DNA of 64,000 nt from DASTCZ01 sp963704455 (GTDB lineage: Bacteria > Acidobacteriota > Terriglobia > Acidiferrales > UBA7541), in the NCBI GenBank assembly GCA_963704455.1, contig OY969905.1, positions 2,294,001 through 2,358,000 on the forward strand, given 5' to 3'. Positions within the stretch are counted from its first letter, which is position 1; each line of letters begins with the position of its first letter. Of this stretch, positions 27,018 through 36,700 are shown piece after piece. A program made the translations under genes and the position numbers. Below the pieces are notes generated by a model. That model did no database searches. It was not told the origin of the DNA and was given only the letters and a program-made list of their open reading frames with translations.

Positions 27018-27202
27018 CTGACGTCTCCTTCTTTCCCGCTCGTTTTTTGTGAATCTTGTCCAGCTAGCGATTCGCTCGAATTAAGGTGCGCGCGCAACTG
27101 CGCGGATTGCTTTGCCCACGCGGCAAATAGCAGTTCCTCGAAGTCCATCTCCACGCTATCGATCACAACAAACCCCGTTCGCGCATGGCTCGCTAGATAC
27201 AT
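27014..27202 (-). CDS. Possible 62-residue upstream protein, coupled to the propeller gene
   Basis: A short frame with start ATG 27202 whose TGA overlaps the propeller start as ATGA. It encodes a polar helical peptide with MDFEELLFAAWAKQSAQL. The frame stays open upstream to about 27291 without a standard start. The homologous leader at 22824-23100 preserves the peptide near both ends, including TSGKEGD(V/T)R, but has a stop in the middle. Conservation at amino-acid level suggests it was translated at least in an ancestor. It has no known domain and could be a regulatory leader peptide. Confidence 0.4.
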   Translation of the reverse strand: MYLASHARTGFVVIDSVEMDFEELLFAAWAKQSAQLRAHLNSSESLAGQDSQKTSGKEGDVR

Positions 27203-27392
27203 CGCGCGGGACTTTGCAGCAATGGCATGACGGAGGTCAATGGACGGAAGCCGGATTATTTCTGAACTATTTCCGAACGCGTAAGCCGCGTTGAATCAGC
27301 ATCTTAGGGGGAACGAATAGCAATGGATTGGCAAAGCCTTAGGGGTATAATTGCCATGTCGAGTCCCCTGTTGACAGAATCTGGAGTTTGCG
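27018..27392. promoter_or_regulatory. Divergent intergenic region with duplicated leader
   Basis: 375 bp between the propeller gene (- strand) and the winged-helix/TPR regulator (+ strand). It contains the intact copy of the duplicated leader and the small coupled frame. Promoters for both directions are expected here; I cannot assign exact boxes. The divergent layout makes it likely that the regulator acts on this segment. Confidence 0.5.
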
Positions 27393-29735
27393 TTGGGTAC
27401 CCAACCATCAACCCACCCGGCTATGCGCTTCGGGCCATTCGAGTGGGACCCTGAGTCGGCCGAATTGCGCCGCGACGGCGTCCACATCCGCATTCAGGAC
27501 CAACCGCTGAAGTTGCTCGCTGTCCTGGTGGAACGCCCCGGGCGGCTGGTGACTCGTCAGGAGTTGCAGAAGCTGCTCTGGCCCGACAACACGTTCGTAG
27601 ACTTTGAGGATGGCTTGAATACGGCCATCAAAAAATTACGCGAAGCGCTGGGCGACGAAAAGGACCATCCCCAATTCATTGAGACTGTGCCTCGCCGCGG
27701 ATACCGCTTTATTGAACATGTGGAAATTTTGGACGCGACGAGTCCCGACGGGCATCACGCGGCCACAAGCGTTTCTGCGCCGGGAGTCCTATCGAAAACG
27801 CAAAGCCGGCACAGGTTGTGGATTGCTATAGGCGTGGCGGTTTTGATTCTGGGCGGCCTCGCTTTGTGGCTGACGGTTAGCCGGCCGGCTTTCTCGTTTG
27901 GGTCTCAAGATTGGGTGTTGGTTACCGACTTCGAGAATGGAACTGGAGAGCCGCAACTGGACAACGCTTTGCGGACCGCATTCACAGTCAGTCTCGAACA
28001 GTCGCGACACTTCAATGTATTTCCGCACACGCGAATCGGTTCGGTGCTTCAGCTCATGGGCAAACCGAGTGACAGTCGGATTACGCCGGCGCTGGGCCGT
28101 GAGATTTGCCAGCGCGAGAACATCCGGGGATTGATCGCCAGCAGCATCGCGCGCACGGGGCAGGAGTATGCGCTGTCGGCGGAATTAATCGACCCGCAAA
28201 CGGGCAACACCGTTCGCTCGTATAGCGAGCGAGTCAACGGGGAAGACCACATTCTCGATGCGCTCGACCGGATCTCGAGCGAGGCGCGCGCGGACCTCGG
28301 GGAGTCGCTATACCAGATTCATACCGCGAATCGCCCGCTGCCCCAAGTGACCACTTCTTCCCTTGTGGCGTTGAAGGACTACTCGGAGGGGGCTTCTCTC
28401 TGGCACCAGGGCAAATATAAGGATGGCGCGACCCTCTTGCGCGCTGCGGTTGACGCTGATCCCGGTTTTGCCATGGCCCATGCCGCGCTGGGCGGCTATT
28501 ACTTCAGCTACATTGATAACAGCCAGCCCGCCGGCCAGCGTGAATACGAGAAAGCGCTGGCGCTTTCAACTCGAACAACCGAGCGCGAACGTCTTCACAT
28601 TCAAGTGGACTATGAAGCCGATTTGGATCATGCGAATTCCGCCGATAGCCTCTATCGCGTATACCTCGATCGTTATCCTGACGACTGGCAAGTCCTCTCC
28701 GACTATGCCCGCTTCCTTCGCAGACATGGCCGGCAGCTGGACGCCATCGCTCGATACAAGGAAATCCTGCGCGTCGCGCCTGACGACGGCAGGACGTACG
28801 TGGAAATGGCAACCGCATACCAATCTCTAGGAAAATTGCCGGAGGCCTTGAGCGCGTATTCAGCGGCGTTCAAGCTCTATCCGCAATGGCTGACCACGGG
28901 GAATGTTAATCGGGAATACGGTTTCACGCTCGTTCAAAACGGTGAAGATGGAAAGGCGGAACAAACATTTTCAGCGCTGCTCGCCGACCCGAAAACGAAG
29001 GAAACCGGCCTGCGCTCTCTGGCCCTTCTGGATTTGTACCATGGCCGATATGCAAGCGCGCGAAGCAGATTTCGGGACGCGCTGTTGCTCGATGAAAGCC
29101 CCGCCATACCCCTCAGCATGGCGCGAGTGCATTTGTGGCTGGGCATCGTCGCAGAGGGCCAAGGTGACACTCGGGAGGAGATGCGGCAGCTTGATGATGC
29201 CGCTTCCCAAATCAAAAATGTCGGACCCAAGGTTGTATTCGGCGCCTTCGTTGGCCTTGAATATGCGCGTGCAAAAGCAACGGCGCAGGCAAAAGGAATC
29301 GAGAATCTAATTGCTCCACTGGTTGACGCGAAAAGCGCCGAGCAAGCCGGTTATCTGCACCTCCTGCAAGGAGAGATCGCTCTGGCAGAGGGACATTTCG
29401 ATCAGGCGATTGATCTCCTCACGCTTGCGGATCACGACAACAGCACCCCGTTCTCCGTTGAAGCCTTGGCCAATGCTTACCAGCAATCCGGAGCGAAAGA
29501 CAAGGCGATTCTCTGGTATGAAAAATTGATGGCAGGCCCGGTCCGATCGCTTTCCTGGGAACCTCAGCAGCGTTGGGTAGCCGCACATTGCACTCTGGCG
29601 GAAGACTATCTGGCTCGTGGTGACCGAGACAAGGCAAGTCAGGTTCTCACAAAACTGCTCGGCATGTGGAAGGACGCCGATCCGGATTTGCCTCTGCACA
29701 AGCAAGCCTTGGGATTGCGCGCTCGGATTTCCTGA
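27393..29735 (+). CDS. Winged-helix transcriptional regulator with TPR sensor (CadC-like plan)
   Basis: 780 residues. The N-terminal OmpR-type DNA-binding domain spans about 10-105 (LRRDGVHIRIQDQPLKLLAV, TRQELQKLLWPDNTFVDFEDGLNTAIKKLREALGD in part). One transmembrane helix follows at about 143-162. The rest is an extracytoplasmic region with tetratricopeptide-like helical repeats from about 320 to the end. This architecture is very common in Acidobacteriota. TTG 27393 fits the family's usual N-terminus (MGTxxx before RFGPFE); ATG 27423 is an alternative. It probably senses an envelope signal and may control the divergent secreted-protein genes. Confidence 0.88.
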   Translation: MGTQPSTHPAMRFGPFEWDPESAELRRDGVHIRIQDQPLKLLAVLVERPGRLVTRQELQKLLWPDNTFVDFEDGLNTAIKKLREALGDEKDHPQFIETVPRRGYRFIEHVEILDATSPDGHHAATSVSAPGVLSKTQSRHRLWIAIGVAVLILGGLALWLTVSRPAFSFGSQDWVLVTDFENGTGEPQLDNALRTAFTVSLEQSRHFNVFPHTRIGSVLQLMGKPSDSRITPALGREICQRENIRGLIASSIARTGQEYALSAELIDPQTGNTVRSYSERVNGEDHILDALDRISSEARADLGESLYQIHTANRPLPQVTTSSLVALKDYSEGASLWHQGKYKDGATLLRAAVDADPGFAMAHAALGGYYFSYIDNSQPAGQREYEKALALSTRTTERERLHIQVDYEADLDHANSADSLYRVYLDRYPDDWQVLSDYARFLRRHGRQLDAIARYKEILRVAPDDGRTYVEMATAYQSLGKLPEALSAYSAAFKLYPQWLTTGNVNREYGFTLVQNGEDGKAEQTFSALLADPKTKETGLRSLALLDLYHGRYASARSRFRDALLLDESPAIPLSMARVHLWLGIVAEGQGDTREEMRQLDDAASQIKNVGPKVVFGAFVGLEYARAKATAQAKGIENLIAPLVDAKSAEQAGYLHLLQGEIALAEGHFDQAIDLLTLADHDNSTPFSVEALANAYQQSGAKDKAILWYEKLMAGPVRSLSWEPQQRWVAAHCTLAEDYLARGDRDKASQVLTKLLGMWKDADPDLPLHKQALGLRARIS

Positions 29736-29947
29736 TCCATCGGAAAACTCGTTCGCATAACCCATTCTGGGCAATGTAGCAATCGAAAGGTCTCGAGGAC
29801 CTTTCATCTGAACTCCCGGTCCCGAAGTGAATGCCAAAACCTCTTGAAATCCATGATTTCTTTTCATTTGAATCAAATTAATCAATTCAAGAAAAGCCAT
29901 ACTGCGATTCGCTACAATCGAGCCCGAGTGCAAATGCTGCAAATACC

Positions 29948-30802
29948 ATGAGAGTCGCGATTACAGGGGCAAAAGGACTGCTGGGAAATGGACTCGTGCG
30001 CGTATTCAGCGAGCGGCACAGCGTAGTGGGGCTATCGCATGCCGAATGTGACATCACGGATGGCGCGAAGGTGCGCGCAGTGTTTGAGAAGAATCGAGTA
30101 GAAGCGGTGGTACACGCAGCGGCGATTCCGGATCTGGATATTTGCGAGGCCGATCCCGCGCTGGCGCTAATGGTGAATGTGGAAGGGACTCGAAATGTGG
30201 TGGCGGCTGCGCGCGAGCTTGGAGCGAGCGTTGCGTACATTTCAACGGACGCGGTCTTCGATGGGGAGAAGCGGACTCCCTACACTGAATCCGACTCTAC
30301 GAATCCGCCGACGGTGTATGGGCAGACAAAGCTGCAGGCGGAGGAGATTGTTCGGAGTATGCCCGGCCACTTCGTTTTCCGCGTGCCGGTGCTATTCGGG
30401 CCGGGGAAAGAAAACTTCATCAGCAGAGGTCTGCGCAAACTGACGAGTGGAGAGACGTATGAAGTGGCGTCTGATCAATTGGGCGGCGCGCTATACACAT
30501 TGGACGCCGCGCGGAAGATGATGGAAGTGATGGAGGCGAGCCGCATCGGCACGTATCACTTGGCAAACACCGGTACGTGCGATCGCCTGGAGCTCACGCG
30601 GCAGGCGGCGATGGTCGCGGGCCTTGACACAGGAAAACTCATTGGAAAACCATCGGCAGAAATGGGACGGCGGGCGAAGAGGTTGAAATATGCAGTGATG
30701 GAAATGCGCGCATTGCAGCAAGCGGGACTTGCGCTGCCGAGGCCGTGGCAAAAAGCTCTAGCGGAATACGTTTGCGATTGGCGAGCCGGCCAAGCGAGAT
30801 GA
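29948..30802 (+). CDS. RmlD-like NAD(P)-dependent sugar-nucleotide reductase (extended SDR)
   Basis: 284 residues. The Rossmann GxxGxxG is GAKGLLG (residues 7-13), and the catalytic pattern is Tyr-x3-Lys (YGQTK, about 124-128) with the upstream Ser/Thr in YISTDAVFDG. PxVYGQTKLQAEE is the RmlD signature. The family reduces dTDP-4-keto-6-deoxy sugars (dTDP-rhamnose synthesis), but there are no rml neighbours here, so the true substrate is open. Stands alone. Confidence 0.85.
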   Translation: MRVAITGAKGLLGNGLVRVFSERHSVVGLSHAECDITDGAKVRAVFEKNRVEAVVHAAAIPDLDICEADPALALMVNVEGTRNVVAAARELGASVAYISTDAVFDGEKRTPYTESDSTNPPTVYGQTKLQAEEIVRSMPGHFVFRVPVLFGPGKENFISRGLRKLTSGETYEVASDQLGGALYTLDAARKMMEVMEASRIGTYHLANTGTCDRLELTRQAAMVAGLDTGKLIGKPSAEMGRRAKRLKYAVMEMRALQQAGLALPRPWQKALAEYVCDWRAGQAR

Positions 30803-31005
30803 ATAATATTCGGACCAAATGGCCGTCGGGAACCGCGCGCGTCGTTTCACACTGAAACAGTTCATACAAATCATGTGTGACGATAATTGCCGGACTTATC
30901 CAATCGCCTTCTGATTCCGGACTGTTTCAAAATTGCAAGTAGCTGAATCAGCGTGATTTATCTTTGGACACTTGAGTGCGATCCAATGGCATCTAGAGGA
31001 TCGCG

Positions 31006-31719
31006 ATGGGGACACGAGTAGCTCTTCGAACGATAATACTCACAATCATTGGAGTGGTAGCGATAGCCAGCGCAGGAGCCGATTCACTAGTGCTGACAAG
31101 CGTTGGAACCAGCGCCAATCCCAGGCAAACAAATTCCAACGGGGCGACGATACCTATAACAAAAAATATTGAGTGGGCGCCGGCTTTGAGGGGTTCGTCA
31201 TGGGTGTCATTTGCTCAGACTGGCGATCCTGCAAACTCGAAGTTTACGGTTGTCCCAGTCGGGACTGTCGTTTCTTTCTTCGACGTCTTCACTCTTGACG
31301 AGACTTCGACCGGAGGAACACTTCGGATCATGTCGGATGATCCGACAACCGTGATCTTGAATGGCACCGCCATTTGCGCAGAAAGATCGCATAAGGGTGA
31401 AAATGACGCGGACTGTTCCGACACTGAAATCGCGTTTAAGAAAGCGGTGAGTATTCATATCGCCGCGAACCTATTGCATCTCGGGGCGAACACGCTGGAA
31501 TTCCGTGTCGAGCAGCGAAAGGGTGTGGGCTTTGGTCTGGACTACACGGGCACGGTAAATTTCATGACTCCACCCTATCAAGGCTACATATTGCCATATG
31601 CGACTAGCACTAAGAGTCCAGTGACAGTGCCCGAGCCTTCGTCCCTGGCGATGCTCACCGCAGGGATCGTAGTGCTTCTGGCTTTGGTATTACTAAGCAC
31701 GAAAAAAACCGCCGGCTAA
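31006..31719 (+). CDS. PEP-CTERM sorting-signal protein
   Basis: 237 residues. Signal region at about 1-25 (IILTIIGVVAIASAGA), a beta-rich middle domain with SFFDVFTLDE and LGANTLEFRVEQ, and the C-terminal VPEPSSLAMLTAGIVVLLAL followed by a basic tail. That is the PEP-CTERM module, normally processed by an exosortase. No exosortase is in the window. ATG 31006 follows GAGGATCGCG. Likely an exported surface or matrix protein. Confidence 0.9.
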   Translation: MGTRVALRTIILTIIGVVAIASAGADSLVLTSVGTSANPRQTNSNGATIPITKNIEWAPALRGSSWVSFAQTGDPANSKFTVVPVGTVVSFFDVFTLDETSTGGTLRIMSDDPTTVILNGTAICAERSHKGENDADCSDTEIAFKKAVSIHIAANLLHLGANTLEFRVEQRKGVGFGLDYTGTVNFMTPPYQGYILPYATSTKSPVTVPEPSSLAMLTAGIVVLLALVLLSTKKTAG

Positions 31720-31774
31720 ACAGACGGCGCCGCACGCGCGTCATACCTCTCATAATTGAGTTACATAAAATCGG

Positions 31775-32635
31775 CTATTTTGGCTCCATGACAAGCGGCA
31801 ACCCGTTTTTTGAATTGCCGATGATGACGATTTTTGTGTTTTCACTCATCGCGATTTTTTCAGTGGCCTCGATTCCCTTCCATTCAAGCAATTGAGGGCT
31901 GATTCCCTTCGCAACGATACCCTGAAAATCCGATATGCCCTGGGCTTCAATGCGCTTCCGTTCGGCTTCCTGTTTTTCCTTCTGCAAAACGAAATTCATG
32001 CGCAGGGCATCCTGCTCGGCCTGCTGCTTGGCCTCAATGGAGGCCTTCAGCAAAGCGGGAAGCTGGACATCGCGCAGGAGAACGCTTTCCACGACGATTC
32101 CGCGCGCACTGAGAGTGGTGGCCAATTCGTCCTGAATTTTTTGGGCGACTTCTTCGCGCGCACCCGTGTAGAGGGCATTGGCGCTGTGCGCGGCGGTGAC
32201 GGCGCGAATAGCAGAGCGCAGGTTTGGTTCAATGATGATGCTCGCAAAGTCCGGGCCAACACTGCGGAAAACGTCCGCGGCCTTGGTGGCGTCCAGCCGG
32301 TACAAGAGCGAAGTGTCCAGAGTCATGATCAAGCCCTCGTCGGACGGCACGGTGGCGGTTTCCTTGGTCTCGATCGTTCGCACGGAGAGCGTGTTGTTCA
32401 CGTTGAATGGATTTACAAAGTGAGTTCCCTCTGGAAGGATATCGCCGGTTACGCGTCCGAAAAGAGTAAGTACGCCGACGTGGCCTGCAGGGACATATGC
32501 GATGGACATGTAAAGGAGTATCGCGACGACGACACCGGCCGAAATCTTCAAGATGCCGGACCGGAGCCAGTTTCTGGCTACCGCCATTTTCAACACTGAA
32601 TCTGAATCGTCTGAACCTTTGCCTGAGAACGTCAT
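31775..32635 (-). CDS. SPFH/prohibitin-family membrane protein
   Basis: 286 residues. A single N-terminal membrane helix (about 24-46) is followed by the SPFH/band-7 domain with YVPAGHVGVLTLFGRV and ILPEGTHFVNPF. A coiled-coil C-terminus follows (KQQAEQDALRMNFVLQKEKQ, about 195-235). This is the prohibitin/HflC-like plan, scaffolds that form large rings in the membrane and regulate proteases or lipid domains. Start ATG 32635 is placed by GGAGG five bases upstream; a longer frame has no site. Confidence 0.88.
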   Translation of the reverse strand: MTFSGKGSDDSDSVLKMAVARNWLRSGILKISAGVVVAILLYMSIAYVPAGHVGVLTLFGRVTGDILPEGTHFVNPFNVNNTLSVRTIETKETATVPSDEGLIMTLDTSLLYRLDATKAADVFRSVGPDFASIIIEPNLRSAIRAVTAAHSANALYTGAREEVAQKIQDELATTLSARGIVVESVLLRDVQLPALLKASIEAKQQAEQDALRMNFVLQKEKQEAERKRIEAQGISDFQGIVAKGISPQLLEWKGIEATEKIAMSENTKIVIIGNSKNGLPLVMEPK

Positions 32636-32784
32636 GTTGCCTCCAGTGAGATGAGATGGGTGAACCTGTTGGGCGGCCATTCTACATCGCGGAGACCTGA
32701 GAAGGCCGGATGAAACTGGAGGCGAGCGACTGCGAGCTAGAAAAAAGGATATGAGCGCTGACTAGAACTTAAGTTGGGAGTCCC

Positions 32785-32817
32785 GCACAAAAGAAGGCGG
32801 AGGCATGCGGCCTCCGC
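32785..32817 (-). terminator. Rho-independent terminator of the pilin-like gene
   Basis: On the - strand, GCGGAGGC pairs with GCCTCCGC (+ strand 32797-32804 and 32810-32817) around a 5-base loop, followed by CTTCTTTTGTG. The stem is 8 bp and perfect. It lies about 30 bp past the stop of the pilin-like gene and reads in the right direction. Confidence 0.7.
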
Positions 32818-32848
32818 TCTTGCTGTTGCTTCTTCGAGGGTAAACTGT

Positions 32849-33325
32849 TTATTGCAATGGAGAATCGGTTGCGGTGGCGGTTGCTGCGGCGCTGAATCGG
32901 ATAACGCCCGAGGCGTCCGTGAAGAAATGGCGCACGCCGGTCTGGTTCACCGTGACCGGATCCGCATGGACGGTGTAGGTCGCATTGCCCGCGCCCACGG
33001 CATACGTGAAGTTGTAGCCGCTCTTCTGCGGAACGCCGCTCGCTGGAGCAAGCACCTGATCCAGTAAATCAGCCTGCGTGCTGGTCGGAATAGAACCGGC
33101 AGCCACTGGGCCGAGGTCGGAAATCGCCAGCGGATACGTCCCGTAAGTCGAGTTGTAAGTGATGCACGCGGTGTTGATTGTACGGAGCGAGCTGACTGAG
33201 GAAGCTTCGTTTGCCGAAATTCGCGCCCGAAGCAGGTTCGGGATGGCGATGGCGGCGATAATCAGGATGATCGCCACGACGATCAAAAGTTCGATGAGTG
33301 AGAAACCCTTCTGGGTCTTTCGCAT
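32849..33325 (-). CDS. Type IV pilin-like (PilA/GspG type) prepilin
   Basis: 158 residues. The prepilin signature GFSLIELLIVVAIILIIAAI sits at residues 7-26: cleavage would be after Gly7, the new Phe1 is methylated, and Glu5 is present. A globular domain with TINTACITYNSTYGTYP follows. It is a major pilin or pseudopilin; the single gene has no pil or gsp neighbours. GGAGG precedes ATG 33325. A terminator lies downstream. Confidence 0.92.
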   Translation of the reverse strand: MRKTQKGFSLIELLIVVAIILIIAAIAIPNLLRARISANEASSVSSLRTINTACITYNSTYGTYPLAISDLGPVAAGSIPTSTQADLLDQVLAPASGVPQKSGYNFTYAVGAGNATYTVHADPVTVNQTGVRHFFTDASGVIRFSAAATATATDSPLQ

Positions 33326-33758
33326 TTAATTCGTCCTCCGACGGTGAAACGAGCCTTGGCCCGTTTTGAACCAAGAGGTCTTTCCTGCACAAGCAGAGAA
33401 AGCCTCACCTGGTTTTACACTTCTATACGAGCACTCATAAGCCCAGTAATAGATAGCTTGATCGCAGAGATGGCGTGCGGGGCTAACGCTTTTATTTGTG
33501 GCTAGTTACAATTTTGAGACTCAACTGTTGTGCAGGAATGGGAATGTGCTAACGAGGTTTCGCGAGAATAGTGACTGTTTATGGCGTAAGCGAAAGCCGC
33601 ATTCTGTCGCTAGTGACAAGGAGCTGCTTGGTGATCAGTTTCAAATGTGAACAACAATTGTGGGAGATAATCGCGGGCGAATAACTCTGACATGAGAGGA
33701 CAGGTTCGATAGAATCGCGCGACGGGACGGCAATGCGTGGGACTGTGAGGCAGATGCG
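33326..33758. other. Intergenic region between divergent pilin and glycosidase genes
   Basis: 433 bp with promoters expected for both directions. I see no clear boxes, repeats or RNA. The only defined signal is the GGAGG site of the pilin-like gene at its left edge. Confidence 0.4.
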
Positions 33759-36700
33759 ATGAAGAAGCGGAAGACGCTAAGAACGCTGCTTGTACTGTTG
33801 GCAGCGATCGCCATTCCTTGCGGGACTGCGGACGCCCGTTTGGATCTCGCGAAGCATGGTAACAATGGGCATCAAGGGCAAAAGGACTCGACGCAGAAAC
33901 CGACGGTGATTGTTTTCTGGGAGGACGGATTCCCAGCGGTGGACACGGCGCAGCCTTCGCGCGGTCAATTGAGCGCGATGCTGCCGGGCGCGGCGTTTAC
34001 AAATTTGGATCATTTGTCGGAAGCACTGAACGCGGATGAGACAAAGTTGCTGGTGATGCCGTTTGGGTCGGCGTTTCCTGAAGAGGCTTGGGGCGTAATT
34101 CACGGATATCTGGCGCGCGGCGGCAATTTGCTTGTGCTCGGCGGGCGGCCGTTTACGCGAGCGGCTTATAAGGAAAAGGGAAAAGAAAAGGAAGGGTGGA
34201 AACTGCGGCCGGCGATTCAAGCGTTTGCGCGGAGCCTTTTTCTGAATGATTACGCGGAGACGCCGGGATCGGATGTGGCGGCGTTTAGGGCGAACGAAGA
34301 CTATTCATTCCTGGCGTTGCCGAAATTTGAGTGGAAGCGCGCATGGAGCGCGACTATTCGGCTGACGGATGAGGACCTTTACAAACGAGAGGGATCAGCG
34401 GGGTCTCTCGATGCGCGGCTGGACACGCTGGCATGGGGAGTTGCGAACGGACGGAAATTGGCGGCTCCGATTATTGAGATAGACCATTTGCAGAACCAAT
34501 TTGCCAGCGGGCGGTGGATTTTGGTTTCGTGCGAGTTGGGCGACGGATTCTACGCGAGTGGTCCTGCAAGGGATCTTGTGGGGAAATTAGCGAAACGCGC
34601 GGCGGACAGCGCGGAAGATTTTTCGGTGCAGCCATCATGGCCGGTGTTTTTGCCTGGAGAACCGCTAACATTCACGGTGCATTGGCAGCGATTTGGAAAG
34701 ATGCCTGGCAATGGCTATGTCATGATGTCGAACTTAGCGGAGACCAAAACGCCTCCTGTGGAAGTGGACGTGACTGTGAAATCCGAAGACGGAAGAGAGG
34801 TAAAGGAATCGTTTGGTTTTTCGCCAGGAAGCTCACCGTTTACGACACAAGTCACGATGCAGAGTCCAGGCGGACAGGGCCTATATGAAGTTAGAGCCAG
34901 GCTTGATGAGGCCGCGTGGATGCATTTCACGTATCACACCGGGTTCTGGGTTCATGACGAAAAAACCCTGATTTCAGGGCCGAAGCTTGGCAAGTCCGGC
35001 GATTACTTCACCGTGGACGGCACGCCGATCGTTGTGGCGGGGACGACGTACATGGCGAGCGATGTGCAGCGGGAATTTTTTCTGCGGCCGAATCCGTGGC
35101 TGTGGGACCGCGACATGGCGCAGATCCACGCGGCGGGCATCAACACGCTTCGCACGGGCTGGTGGACGGCGTGGGATCAGGTGATGAAGCAGAGTGGCGT
35201 GATGCATGAAGAGATGTTTCGCGCGCTGGAAGCTTACCTGCTGTCCGCGCGGAAAAATGGGCTGGCGGTGCAGTTCACATTTTTCGCGTTCACGCCGGAA
35301 GTTCTCGGCGGCGACAACCCTTATCTCGATCCCGAGGCAGTCCGGCGGCAGAAGGAATTGATTGGAGCATTTACCGAGCGATTCCATGACGTGCCCTATT
35401 TGGCGTGGGATCTGATTAACGAGCCGAGTTTTTCCAATCCACAGAAAACGTGGCAGACGCGTCCGAATGGCGACGTGCACGAATTGGCGGCGTGGAACGC
35501 GTGGCTCGGGAAACACTACGCAGATCATGGCTCGATTGCGGAGGCATGGCGAAATATTCCGGTGGCGAAGGACGCGATGGTGCCGCTGCCGACCGAGCCG
35601 GAGTTTTCGTCGCGCGCGGCCTATGAAGCGTGGCCCAGCAGCAACTCGTTGCGCGCGATGGACTACGAACACTTTGCGCAAGATGCGTTTCGTGATTGGG
35701 CAGCGGAAATGGTTAAGACAATCCGCGGCACTGGCAGCCGCCAGCTCGTTACTGTTGGGGAAGATGAGGGAGGCGGCGAAGAACGACCGTCGCCCACAGT
35801 TTTCGGAGACGCGGTGGACTTCACCACAACGCACTCGTGGTGGGCGAGCGACGCGCTGCTGTGGGATTCGCTTGTCGCCAAGTTGCCGGGCGAGCCGATG
35901 CTCGTACAGGAGACCGGAATCAGCCACGAATTGAGGCTCGATGGAGAGGCGCATCGCAGCCTGGCGCAGGAAACCGCGCTCTTCGAGCGAAAGCTGGTAG
36001 TGGCAGCGGGAACGAGCGCGGGTGCGATTGAATGGCTGTGGAATGTGAACGCGTATCAACGCGACGACCGCGAGGCGACGATTGGCGCGATCCGTCCGGA
36101 TGGAACGGAAAAACCAGAAGCGGAATTGATGCGGCGCTTCGCAAAATTTGCGGGCGAAGCGGGACCGCACATGACGGGCGCGGCGCTGCCGGATGTGGCC
36201 ATCGTGACTTCGCAGGCGCTGCAATACTCGCCGTTGCAAAATCTTGCGACGGAGGCGCAGCAGAAATCGGTGCGCGCCCTTCATTATTTGTGCAACGTGC
36301 CGGGATACGTGATCACGGAAAATCAGGCGGCGCAGCTTGCGCAGATGAAGCCGAAGCTGGCGATTTTGCCCGCGCCGCAGGCGCTCAGCGATGATGCCTG
36401 GAAATCGCTGATGGATTATGTGTCCGGCGGCGGGACGCTGCTCGTTACCGGCTCAATTGAGCGCGATGCGCACTGGCGCTTAACGCAGCGATTGGCGGCG
36501 CTGGGCGCGCCCGCCGCACCCGAAGCAATTCTGCTGCGCGGAGCAATGCAACGCGTGGGCGGGCAGGATGTGGCGCTCAACTTTGGATTTGACAAGCAGC
36601 AAGCGGCGGAGATGCTGCGTTTCGCAGATGGTGAAACGTCGCACACGATTGCTCACGGCAAGGGACACATTCTGATTGCGAGCGAGCCCGTGGAATTCGC

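Noticed and set aside
30841..30865. parS-like sequence near the SDR gene
   Set aside because: The core reads CACACTG instead of CACGTG, so the palindrome is broken.
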